Of a DNA stretch of 64,000 nt, positions 38,484 to 46,662 are shown piece after piece (position 1 is the first letter of the stretch; every line of letters starts with the position of its first letter). The notes under the pieces were generated by a model. It was not told the DNA's origin. It saw nothing but the letters and a program-made list of their open reading frames with translations, and ran no database searches. The stretch lies in the NCBI GenBank assembly GCA_026003895.1, contig BPIC01000004.1:401767-465766 (forward strand), given 5' to 3'. Origin of the DNA: Dehalococcoidia bacterium. GTDB lineage: Bacteria > Chloroflexota > Dehalococcoidia > SpSt-223. The position numbers were made by a program, and so were the translations under genes.

Positions 38484-40247
38484 TCAGGGCGATTCGAGAA
38501 CGGGCGCCGAACGCGCCGCCCGCGCGGGGTCGACGAGCGGCCCATGCAACTCCGCCCGGCGATTGAAGATCGCGTCGGTCTGCGGCAGCATCACCTTGTT
38601 CCGGCTCGCTGTGGGGTCAACGGTCTGGAGAACAAATGTCTCGAGCTCCGGTGACGCCTCGGCCACGTCTACCGGGTTGAGGCGGCCGCGCCAAGGCGTC
38701 GGGAATCGCGGCGCGGTCACGATCACCGAGCCCCGGGCCACCGGCGCGTCGGCGCGGCTCGCCGCGACGATGCTCAGGTGGTTTTCGGCGGCTCGCTCGC
38801 GGATCCCCAGCTTCGGTTCCCAGGCGACCCGCCAACAGGTCGAATACGCGATCAGGTCGGCGCCGAGCAGGGCAAGGAGCCGGGCGGCCTCGGGGAAGAT
38901 CCCATCATAGCCTGCGAGCAGGCCGATCCGGCCGAGCGCGGTGTCGACCGCGACCGGACCTTCACCGGCGGTGGCCCACCTGCGATCGGGCTCCCGCAGA
39001 TGCATCTGCCGGTAGCGCGCCATCGCCCCTTCCGGTGACCACAGCGTTGTCGTGTGGAAGAAGCGACCTGCCGCTTCTTCCACCAGCGAGGCGACGACAA
39101 AAACGTTCCGTTCCGCGGCGATTTCTCCGATAGCCTCCTCGACTTCCCGGCTGCGCCGCGCGGCGCCCGTCGGATTTGCCGGAACGGCGCCATCCGCGAA
39201 GGGGAACAGTTCCGGCAACACAATCAGCTTGGCGCCACGATCCGCCGCTTCTTCAATCAAGTCGAGGCCGCGCAATACCGTCATCTCGACGTTGGCCGGA
39301 TCGCACACCGTCTGGAGCGCCGCGGCCAGAAAGGGGGCGACCTCCACCGACGACGGTCTCGTTACCAGCGGGAGATGGTCGTTCGGAACGGCGAGCAGGC
39401 CATACACCTCCGGCCGGCGGTCTGCCAGCAAATCCCCAAGCCCCGGCAGCCGCTTCTCGTCCGCCTCAGACGGATCGATCGTGGCATACACGATTTCGTC
39501 CGTCAGAAAGCCGCCCTTGGCGATGACCTCTCCGCGGGGACTGACGATTTGGCTTTCGCCCGGCGTGTTGATGAGGTGCGGCTTGATCCCCCGCCGCGCT
39601 ATCAACTCGCCCGCCGCCTCCCACGGAATAAGCGGACCCGACTTGCAACTGGAGACGAGAAAGACGCCATTTTCCGCCGCCCGCACCGGCACATGGAGCG
39701 CCCCCTCATCCCGCGCGTGCGAGTTGAGCGAATCGAGGATGATTTGGGCTCCCTTCACCGCCACCGTCCGCGCCGTCTCCGGCAGCACCCCGTCCATGCA
39801 GGTCGTGAACCCAATCCGGCCCAGCTCGGTGTCGAACACCTCCGGCTCAACGTCGTCCTTCGTCATGAAGTCGTTCTCCGAGCCGATCAGCACCTTCTTG
39901 CGCACCGTGCCAACCAGCTCCCCCTGCCGGTTGATCAGGTAGTTCTGGTCGTAGACGGTCGGCCGCGGACCGCGCGTGGCAGCGTTGAAGGCCACCCAGA
40001 TGCGCCGCGCTTTGGCACGCTCGCGGATGGCGCCGACCCATGGCCCATCCTCGTCGACCGCGACCTCCCAGCAATGGTCTTGGTCGCGATACCACGTGGC
40101 GTGGTTGGTGAACTCGGGAAAGAGGACGAGGTCCGCGCCGTGGTCGGCAGCCTCGTCGATGCGCTGCAAGATCGCCAGCAGGTTCGCTTCCCGGTCGAAT
40201 CCCACCTCGTACTGGGTCGTGGCGATCGTGACCCGGCGCGAGCTCAT
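38484..40247 (-). CDS. Tandem carbon-nitrogen hydrolase (nitrilase-fold) fusion; second domain lacks the Cys
   Basis: 587 residues with two complete CN-hydrolase folds. Domain 1 (about 1-290) keeps Glu (LVLFPEFTN), Lys (GTVRKKVLIGSENDF) and Cys (IGFTTCMDGVLPETAR). Domain 2 (about 310-587) keeps Glu (LIVLPELFPF) but has Gln for Lys (RYRQMHLREPDR) and Gly for the nucleophile (IGLLAGYDGIFPEAAR), so it should be inactive. Most family members are single-domain. Domain 1 probably hydrolyses an amide, nitrile or carbamoyl compound. ATG 40247 follows GGGAGGACAG and excludes the upstream open stretch. Lies 22 bp after the binding-protein gene, so the pair is one transcript. Confidence 0.9.
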   Translation of the reverse strand: MSSRRVTIATTQYEVGFDREANLLAILQRIDEAADHGADLVLFPEFTNHATWYRDQDHCWEVAVDEDGPWVGAIRERAKARRIWVAFNAATRGPRPTVYDQNYLINRQGELVGTVRKKVLIGSENDFMTKDDVEPEVFDTELGRIGFTTCMDGVLPETARTVAVKGAQIILDSLNSHARDEGALHVPVRAAENGVFLVSSCKSGPLIPWEAAGELIARRGIKPHLINTPGESQIVSPRGEVIAKGGFLTDEIVYATIDPSEADEKRLPGLGDLLADRRPEVYGLLAVPNDHLPLVTRPSSVEVAPFLAAALQTVCDPANVEMTVLRGLDLIEEAADRGAKLIVLPELFPFADGAVPANPTGAARRSREVEEAIGEIAAERNVFVVASLVEEAAGRFFHTTTLWSPEGAMARYRQMHLREPDRRWATAGEGPVAVDTALGRIGLLAGYDGIFPEAARLLALLGADLIAYSTCWRVAWEPKLGIRERAAENHLSIVAASRADAPVARGSVIVTAPRFPTPWRGRLNPVDVAEASPELETFVLQTVDPTASRNKVMLPQTDAIFNRRAELHGPLVDPARAARSAPVLESP

Positions 40248-40269
40248 CTGTCCTCCCGTCTGCGGACCG

Positions 40270-41826
40270 TCAGTCGACGCGATACACCGTGTCGTAGGTG
40301 TATTGCACGGGCGACGGCCATTCAAAGCCGCGGATCTTCGGGCTCATCACGGCGGTGCCGTCACGGACGAAGAGGAAGAGCGCTGGTACGTCACTGACGA
40401 GCGCCCGATTGGCTTCGCGCATCAGCGCGGCCCGCCGTGCCGGGTCTGCCTCATGCACCGCGAGGTCGTAGAGCCGATTGAAGTCGCGGTTGCACCACCA
40501 GAGCGCAAATCCTTCCTTCGCACAGTCATACAGGCCACGACCGATCGCGTAGGTGCCGTTGGGGTCCCCCGCGGTCTGCAAGAACAGATCGTCCTTCTGG
40601 ACACCGCGACCATAGTACTTATCGAGGAACACGGCCAGCTCTTGTCCGTTCAGGCTCGCTTCGATCCCCACATCGCGCAAATTCGCTTGGATGATGGCAG
40701 GAATGTCCTGCGGCACGGTCGCTGGGGTGTAGCCAATGCCAACGGGCAACTTGAACCCGTTGGGATACCCCGCTTCGGCGAGCAATTGCTTTGCCTTCGC
40801 TGGGTCGAAGGGGTACGGCTGAAGGGTGTCGTCCCAGACCGGGCTGCCGGGAATCGTGATTTGCCCCGCCGGCTTCGCGTAGCCGCCATAGTACCCGTTG
40901 GTGATCGCTTCCTTATTCACCGCATAGTTGATTGCCTGGCGCACCCGCTTGTCGAGCAGCGGACTGTTGCGCGCCTGCGCCTCCGGCTGGGAGAACAGGG
41001 CCGAGGTGACGCTGGTGATCCGGGTGACCACCTGCAGCCCGCTCGATTTGGCCGAGTTGAGTTGGTCGGTCGTGAAATTGCTCAGGGCGAAATCGAGTTC
41101 GCCTGTCCGTAGCCCGACGATCTGCTGCGTCAATTCGGGAACGACGACGAAGCGTACCTCAGTCGCGATTGGCGTCCGGAAGGGATGCGTCTCAGTGCGG
41201 CGAGTAAACACCGCACCGGAATTTGGTGTGAACGACTGAAGGACATACGGCCCGGACCCGATCGGTTTCAGCCCAAATTCCTTGGCGCCGATCGACTCGA
41301 AATACTTCTGTGGCAGGACGTAGATCCAAGGAGCGCCGTTCGGCACCGTCATGTCGGGCTGGCGGGTGACCACTTCGACAACGCGCTCGTCGATCTTGCG
41401 GGCGCCGGTCGCCGTCGGCAGATAGCTCTTGGTCGGCCAGTTGCGCTCTACCAGCTGGGTGATTGAGAACACGACGTCGTCGGCCGTCACCTTTTCGCCG
41501 TTCGAAAAGACGAGGTCGGGCCGGATCGTGAAGCGCCAGGCGGTGCCGGTGTACTCCCACTTTTCGGCGGCGGCCGGCCGCAATGTGTAGTTCTCGCCGA
41601 AGCTCGCGAGGCTGTCGAAGACCATGTTGAAGGTGTCGTTGTTGACGTTGGATGCTTCGGGCGTGATGCCGGGTGGAAGCGCCGTCTTGGCGATGCGCAA
41701 CACCTGATTCTCAGAGCGGCGTTCTCCTTGCTGCGGGGAGATAGCGCCTCCCGAGCTCGGGGTGGCCGGCGTACAGCCGGCAATCAAGGACGCGATCAGC
41801 AGTACGGAGGCAAGCAGTCTCGGCAT
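40270..41826 (-). CDS. ABC transporter substrate-binding lipoprotein, family 5 (peptide/nickel type)
   Basis: 518 residues. Lipoprotein signal MPRLLASVLLIASLIAGC, then the SBP_bac_5 pattern: FDSLASFGENYTLRPAAAEKWEYTGTAWRFTIRPDLVFSNGEKVTADDVVFSI, KRVRQAINYAVNKEAITNGYY-like block and AEAGYPNGFKLPVGIG. Captures a peptide or other small organic ligand outside the membrane. No permease or ATPase gene adjoins. Clearly homologous to the protein at 49360. Divergent from the IclR regulator. Confidence 0.92.
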   Translation of the reverse strand: MPRLLASVLLIASLIAGCTPATPSSGGAISPQQGERRSENQVLRIAKTALPPGITPEASNVNNDTFNMVFDSLASFGENYTLRPAAAEKWEYTGTAWRFTIRPDLVFSNGEKVTADDVVFSITQLVERNWPTKSYLPTATGARKIDERVVEVVTRQPDMTVPNGAPWIYVLPQKYFESIGAKEFGLKPIGSGPYVLQSFTPNSGAVFTRRTETHPFRTPIATEVRFVVVPELTQQIVGLRTGELDFALSNFTTDQLNSAKSSGLQVVTRITSVTSALFSQPEAQARNSPLLDKRVRQAINYAVNKEAITNGYYGGYAKPAGQITIPGSPVWDDTLQPYPFDPAKAKQLLAEAGYPNGFKLPVGIGYTPATVPQDIPAIIQANLRDVGIEASLNGQELAVFLDKYYGRGVQKDDLFLQTAGDPNGTYAIGRGLYDCAKEGFALWWCNRDFNRLYDLAVHEADPARRAALMREANRALVSDVPALFLFVRDGTAVMSPKIRGFEWPSPVQYTYDTVYRVD

Positions 41827-41879
41827 TGGGTTCTCCCGTAACGTGGTCGTTGACGGAGTGCGCCGCGAGAGACTAGCAT

Positions 41880-41902
41880 TATTTGAGATACCTCGACAAA
41901 TA
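41880..41902. promoter_or_regulatory. Palindrome in the SBP/IclR divergent region (possible IclR operator)
   Basis: TATTTG-N11-CAAATA, perfect 6-bp arms in an AT-rich patch, 53 bp upstream of the binding-protein start and 165 bp upstream of the regulator. Spacing and symmetry suit a dimeric regulator. Confidence 0.45.
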
Positions 41903-42066
41903 TTGGCGGGCAGGCTCTCCGCGGGACGGAACGCGCGGCGTTGCGGCGCAGGGCGTGCCGTTCAGCCGGTTGACGCGCCACCGGTCTGGATGTCAAGGTT
42001 GGTTGTTCCATCGTGGGCTGCGCGCTGTCGAACCAACCGCGATCGTCTCCGGGAGGAGTGCTCGTC

Positions 42067-42864
42067 ATGACAGACCGACCATCCCGTTCCGCCACCTTCG
42101 GCGCACAGACCGCCGGCCGCGCAATGCAACTCCTGCAACTCATCGTTGCGAGCAGCCGGCCGCCGTCTCTCGCCGAATTGGCGGCGACGCTCGGCGTCAA
42201 CAAAAGTGCTGTCTATCGTCTGGCGCGCGAGCTCGAAGAGCAGCAGCTGGTTGTCACGACCGACGATCATCGGTACGTCGCTGGTCCGGCCCTCGTCGCC
42301 TTGTCGGCACGTGTCCTAAGCCGCCTCGACCTCCGCTCGCTCGCGCATAAGTACCTCCTCGAAGCAAGTGACCGGACGCGTGAAACGATCGGCCTGCATA
42401 TCCGCTCGGGCAGCCAGCGCGTCTGCATCGATGTGGTCGAGGCGATCCATCCGGTGCGGCGCTACCTGAACCTTGGCGAAACCTACCCGCTCTACGCTGG
42501 GCCAAGCGGGAAGGTAATCCTCGCCTATTTGCCGGAGCCAGAGATCGACAGCATTCTTGCCCGGGCGGCCGAGCATGGCGAAGACGTCGCAGCGATCCGG
42601 AAGAGGCTCGCTGAGATCCGCCAGAAAGGCTACATGGCCGCAATTGGCGATCAACACCCCGGCGTCGGCGGGTTGAGTGTGCCGATCTTCAATTTCAAAG
42701 GCGTCGTCGCCTCCATGACCATCTCCGGACCGAGCGAGCGCTGGACGCTCGAGGCGATGGAGGCGGCGGCGCCGGACGTCGTAGCGATCGGCGCCGAGCT
42801 ATCGCGCGCCTTGGGCGCGACCGAGCCGGATGAGTTGAGTCGAAACGGGGATAAACGCCGGTAG
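42067..42864 (+). CDS. IclR-family transcriptional regulator
   Basis: 265 residues: winged helix-turn-helix (AMQLLQLIVASSRPPSLAELAATLGVNKSAVYRLARELEEQQLVV) and a C-terminal ligand-binding domain (SLAHKYLLEASDRTRETIGLHI; LYAGPSGKVILAYLPEPEID; HPGVGGLSVPIFNFKGVVASMTISGP). ATG 42067 follows GGGAGGAG. First gene of a five-gene plus-strand unit. IclR proteins usually control aromatic or amide catabolism in response to the substrate, so it probably controls this locus. Confidence 0.94.
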   Translation: MTDRPSRSATFGAQTAGRAMQLLQLIVASSRPPSLAELAATLGVNKSAVYRLARELEEQQLVVTTDDHRYVAGPALVALSARVLSRLDLRSLAHKYLLEASDRTRETIGLHIRSGSQRVCIDVVEAIHPVRRYLNLGETYPLYAGPSGKVILAYLPEPEIDSILARAAEHGEDVAAIRKRLAEIRQKGYMAAIGDQHPGVGGLSVPIFNFKGVVASMTISGPSERWTLEAMEAAAPDVVAIGAELSRALGATEPDELSRNGDKRR

Positions 42865-42892
42865 CCGGCACCGCCGGCGGGGAGGTTCGACC

Positions 42893-43723
42893 GTGGTGAA
42901 GGTTCGCAAAGGGTATGTCGACGCGCCGACCGGTCAGGTCCATTATCGCGAGGCGGGCGAAGGCATTCCCCTGCTCTTGCTTCACCAATCGCCCCATTCT
43001 TCGCTGATGTTTACGGCGGCCTTCGAGCCGTTGGCGGAACGCGGAATCCGTGCGATCGCGATGGACACGCCCGGCTTCGGGATGTCCGACGTGCCGGAGC
43101 CAAGGCCGACAATCGACACCTACGCCAGCGTCATCCCGTCGCTGCTCGATGCGCTGGGAATCGACGCTTGCGCGGTGCTCGGCCACCACACGGGGGCTTC
43201 GATCGCCATCGCCTTTGCGCTCGCCCACCCAGAGCGCATTCGCGGGCTGATCCTCAATAGCCCGCCCGTCTACGATGAAGCACGCACGGCCGAGCGACTG
43301 GCGCGTGCCGAGCGCGGTCCACGGCCGATCGCCGAAGATGGAAGTCACTTGCTGCGCGCCTGGAACAGCCGCTTGCGGGCGACCCCCGGCTGGACGAACT
43401 TGAAGGCCATCCATCGCAGCGTCGTCGATACGCTCTACAACGGCGATACGGCGTGGTATGGGCACCTCGCGGTCTACGAATGGCCGACGCTCGAGAAGTT
43501 CAAGCAACTCACCGTGCCGGCGCTGATCCTGACGAACACCGGCGACGAGGTGTATCCGTGGGCGCAGCTTGCTCATCGGCTCCGTCCCGATTTCGAGTAC
43601 GTCGAGCTGGAAGGCGGCACCCACGACATCGTCGACGAACAGCCCGAGAACTGGGCGACCGTCGTCGCCGCCTATGCGCGACGGATGGCCGGCGTTTCCG
43701 ATCGGCCGCCGGCAGCCGTCTGA
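42893..43723 (+). CDS. Alpha/beta-hydrolase-fold protein with GHHTG in place of GxSxG
   Basis: 276 residues. The fold is clear: HYREAGEGIPLLLLHQSPHSS (oxyanion strand), AMDTPGFGMSD, nucleophile elbow CAVLGHHTGASIAIAFALAHPER, acid Asp in LILTNTGDEVYPW and His in ELEGGTHDIVDEQ. At the elbow the Ser of GxSxG is His. Acid and His of the triad are retained, so it is not a degenerate gene; it may use a different chemistry or be a binding protein. Second gene after the regulator, 28 bp apart, RBS GGGGAGG. Homologous to both halves of the protein at 52561. Confidence 0.9.
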   Translation: MVKVRKGYVDAPTGQVHYREAGEGIPLLLLHQSPHSSLMFTAAFEPLAERGIRAIAMDTPGFGMSDVPEPRPTIDTYASVIPSLLDALGIDACAVLGHHTGASIAIAFALAHPERIRGLILNSPPVYDEARTAERLARAERGPRPIAEDGSHLLRAWNSRLRATPGWTNLKAIHRSVVDTLYNGDTAWYGHLAVYEWPTLEKFKQLTVPALILTNTGDEVYPWAQLAHRLRPDFEYVELEGGTHDIVDEQPENWATVVAAYARRMAGVSDRPPAAV

Positions 43724-43730
43724 GGCGGCG

Positions 43731-44531
43731 ATGAAGCTGGTTCGGATCGCCCCGACCAATCCCGCCGATCGAACGCTCGAGCCCACTCCCTCCGGATCGA
43801 AAGAATCGCTCGGGCTGGACCCGACGACCGGCGCCGAGACATTTGTCCTGCGCCGCCGCGAGGATCACCAGCCGCCGAGCGACCGACGCGGGAAGCTCGA
43901 GTACCACACCTGCCACGAGCAGAGCTTTTTGCTGCGCGGCGCATGCGACTTTGATGGCTGGTATCAATGGCGAAGCCTTGGCTACATGATGCATCCGCCC
44001 TATTGGTGGCATCCCTCGGGATACCGTTTTGAGGGCGGCGGAATGACGCTCGTTAAGCTCGACAAGCCGGTCGACTTTTTCCTGCGCGACGTTCCTGAAA
44101 ACTGGGACGGCCGTGAGTGGATTGAGCCGAGCGCCCCGCATTGGTGCCGCAACCGCACTGTACAAAACGCATGGTTGGACGGCATTCCTTGGGAGCCCGT
44201 CTACCTCGCCGGCGGCGAGCCTGCGGGGTTCGACGCGAAGCATGTCTGGGACGATGTCGAGACGGGCTGGTCGACGTGGCTGATGCGGGCACCCGCCGGC
44301 TGGCGCGGCCGGGCCGGTTGGCGCGATGGCGACGGCGGCGACGAACTGTATGTTCTGTCCGGCAGCCTCACGCTCGCGCTCGATCGGACCATCACCCTCG
44401 CGGAAGGCGGCTATTACTACGACCCTGAGCGCATCCTCGCCGGCGGGGAGGACGATCACAGCGACACTGGGTTCGTGGCGGTGCGCTGGACGAGCGGTGG
44501 CCCGTGGCGGCTGCCGCCGATTCGGCTGTAG
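43731..44531 (+). CDS. Bicupin protein A (unknown function)
   Basis: 266 residues with two cupin-like beta barrels. First: KLEYHTCHEQSFLLRGACDFDGWY with HPPYWWHPSGYRF; second: DGGDELYVLSGSLTLALDRTITLAEGGYYYDPERI and HSDTGFVAVRW. The HTxHE pattern could ligate a metal in the first barrel. I do not know a characterised homologue; ChrR-like or DUF4437-type cupins come closest. Its ATG (43731) is 5 bp after the hydrolase stop. Paralogous to the gene at 45784. Confidence 0.8.
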   Translation: MKLVRIAPTNPADRTLEPTPSGSKESLGLDPTTGAETFVLRRREDHQPPSDRRGKLEYHTCHEQSFLLRGACDFDGWYQWRSLGYMMHPPYWWHPSGYRFEGGGMTLVKLDKPVDFFLRDVPENWDGREWIEPSAPHWCRNRTVQNAWLDGIPWEPVYLAGGEPAGFDAKHVWDDVETGWSTWLMRAPAGWRGRAGWRDGDGGDELYVLSGSLTLALDRTITLAEGGYYYDPERILAGGEDDHSDTGFVAVRWTSGGPWRLPPIRL

Positions 44532-44584
44532 GCCGCGTCTTGACGAGGTGTCGGCGCACCCCAAAACACGGCGGAGGTCGTTGG

Positions 44585-45757
44585 ATGGACCCCGTGCTCA
44601 TCGTTGGCGCCGGCCTCGGTGGTTTGACCGCTGCGCTTGCCTTGCTTCGCCGAGGCATTCCGGTTGTCGTCGCTGAGCAAACTCCCGAGCTGGGCGATGT
44701 CGGCGCGGGGATCACCATGTGGCCAAACGCGACCGTGGTGTTGGAGGCCCTTGGTCTGCGCGAGGCGTTGGAGCGAAACGGCGACGTTCCCGCCGACATG
44801 GGCGTGCGCCACTTTCGGACGGGCGACGTGCTCCGGCGAACGGTGGTCGGCTCGACGTTGCGAGAACGGTACGGCGCTCCCCAGTATTTCATGCACCGCG
44901 CCGACCTGCATCGCGTGTTGGTCGATGCCGTTCGTGCTCTGGCGCCGAACGCCATTCTTCTCGGACATGCTCTCATCGGAATCGACCAAGACGCCTCCGG
45001 CGTCACTGCGATCTTCGCCAACGGCGTGCGGGTGCGCGGTCGCGCCCTCGTGGGTTGCGACGGAATCCACTCGGTGACCCGCGCCACGTTGGTTGGAGCG
45101 GATCAGCCCCGGTGGACTGGCGTCGTCGCTTACCGGAGTCTTGTGCCGATAGAACGCCTGCCGCAGGACATTCTGACTCCGACCTCCTGTATTTGGCCCG
45201 GTCCTGGGCGCTATTTCGTCCGCTATCCGGTGCGAGGGGGCACGTTGATGAATTACGTCGCCTTTGCCGTCGCACCGGACGCGTGGTCCGAGGAAAGCTG
45301 GCGGACCCGCTCGACCGTCGCTGAAGTCAAGGCGCAATTCTCCGGTTGGGAGCCGCGAGTTCAGGCGGTGATCGATGCAACCCTGCCCGATGCCTGCTTC
45401 AAATGGGCGCTTCATGACCGCGACCCGCTCGATCGCTGGAGCGTCGGCCGGGTCACGCTGCTCGGCGACGCCGCGCATCCGATGCTGCCCTTCATGGGTC
45501 AGGGCGCGGCAATGGCAATCGAAGATGCGATCGTACTGGCGCGCTGTCTGGAGGCCATGAGCACGGTGCCGGCGGCGCTGGAGCGCTATGAAAGCCTGCG
45601 GAAGGAACGAACCCGCTGGGCGCAACTCGAATCGCGTGAAAACGGCCGGCGGGAGTTAAGCGACCCCGACCCGCTGTACCAATCCGGCGAAGCACAGGAG
45701 GTTAACCGCGAGCTCGAAGCATTCCGGCGCTACGATGCGTCCTCCATTCCGATCTGA
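44585..45757 (+). CDS. FAD-dependent aromatic monooxygenase (salicylate hydroxylase-like)
   Basis: Group A flavoprotein hydroxylase of 390 residues. VLIVGAGLGGLTAALALLRRG (FAD, GxGxxG), the DG motif ALVGCDGIHSVTRATLVG, and the second FAD motif VTLLGDAAHPMLPFMGQGAAMAIEDA. Most like salicylate or 3-hydroxybenzoate 6-hydroxylases by pattern. It should insert one oxygen into an aromatic or heteroaromatic ring using NAD(P)H. ATG 44585 behind GGAGGTCGTT. Between the two bicupins in the same operon. Confidence 0.93.
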   Translation: MDPVLIVGAGLGGLTAALALLRRGIPVVVAEQTPELGDVGAGITMWPNATVVLEALGLREALERNGDVPADMGVRHFRTGDVLRRTVVGSTLRERYGAPQYFMHRADLHRVLVDAVRALAPNAILLGHALIGIDQDASGVTAIFANGVRVRGRALVGCDGIHSVTRATLVGADQPRWTGVVAYRSLVPIERLPQDILTPTSCIWPGPGRYFVRYPVRGGTLMNYVAFAVAPDAWSEESWRTRSTVAEVKAQFSGWEPRVQAVIDATLPDACFKWALHDRDPLDRWSVGRVTLLGDAAHPMLPFMGQGAAMAIEDAIVLARCLEAMSTVPAALERYESLRKERTRWAQLESRENGRRELSDPDPLYQSGEAQEVNRELEAFRRYDASSIPI

Positions 45758-45783
45758 CAGTATCTGGCGAGCGGGAGACCCCG

Positions 45784-46623
45784 ATGACGCGGAACCGTAT
45801 TGACCCGGTCAACCGGGTGGACCTGCCGGTCGAGCGCGTCCGGCCCGAGCTGAGCTATGTCCGGCTGACGGACGACCCGGCCACCGGCGGCTGGACTCGG
45901 TTGCTCATTCGGCCGGCCGGGCATGTCAACTCCCGCGATCAGCCGCACCGGCTCGAATACCACACGGCGCAGGAGGAGATCGTCGTCCTCGAGGGGTCGG
46001 TGACGTTTGGCGACTATTACCGGGCGACCGCGCTCGCCTACCTCAACCACCCACCCTTCTGGCTGCATCCCGCCGAGCAGCGGTTCGACCCGTTGGTCGA
46101 CACCGTGATGCTGATCCGGCTATCGAAGCCGATCGACACCACCTATCTTCCGATCCCCGACGGCTGGGACGGACGCGAGTTCTTCGCCAAGGAGAGCGAT
46201 GAGCCGCGCGGTGTTGCTATCTCGGCGCTGCAATTGGACGAGGTGCGTTTCGGCCCGTTGCTGCGCGACGGCGAGGCGAGCGGCGATGAAGCGGGCGTGC
46301 TCTGGCACAACCCGGCCGACGGCGTGGTGACGTGGTTGTGGCGAATCCCCCGAGGTTGGCGGGGCGCGGGCGATCCGTGGCAGGCGGCGGGGGCGAGCGA
46401 CGAACTGTATGTGCTTGCTGGCGACCTGACGACCGTCTACGACGGCCGAACAGTGCGCCTGACGGCAGGCAGCTACTACTGTGCTCCGGATGAGTTTTCT
46501 GACGGTGGACGCGAGGCGCACTCGGAGGGCGGGTTGCTTGCCGTCCGCTGGTCCAGCCCAGTGTCCCGGCTGACGCTGCCCGAAGTCGGGCACCGCCGCC
46601 AGGCATACCCGCCCGTCCCGTAA
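45784..46623 (+). CDS. Bicupin protein B (unknown function)
   Basis: 279 residues, paralogue of the protein at 43731: RLEYHTAQEEIVVLEGSVTFGDYYRATALAYLNHPPFWLHP in barrel one; ASDELYVLAGDLTTVYDGRTVRLTAGSYYCAPDEF and HSEGGLLAVRWSSP in barrel two. Compared with A, the second His of the first motif is Gln (HTAQEE for HTCHEQ). Last gene of the plus-strand unit, facing the flavoprotein gene at 46663. Confidence 0.8.
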   Translation: MTRNRIDPVNRVDLPVERVRPELSYVRLTDDPATGGWTRLLIRPAGHVNSRDQPHRLEYHTAQEEIVVLEGSVTFGDYYRATALAYLNHPPFWLHPAEQRFDPLVDTVMLIRLSKPIDTTYLPIPDGWDGREFFAKESDEPRGVAISALQLDEVRFGPLLRDGEASGDEAGVLWHNPADGVVTWLWRIPRGWRGAGDPWQAAGASDELYVLAGDLTTVYDGRTVRLTAGSYYCAPDEFSDGGREAHSEGGLLAVRWSSPVSRLTLPEVGHRRQAYPPVP

Positions 46624-46662
46624 GCTGGCATCGACTTCGGGATCGGTAGGCGCTGCGAGGGG

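Noticed and set aside
39054..40397. 447-codon plus-strand open frame
   Set aside because: Antisense of the double nitrilase, which has conserved active-site motifs on the minus strand.
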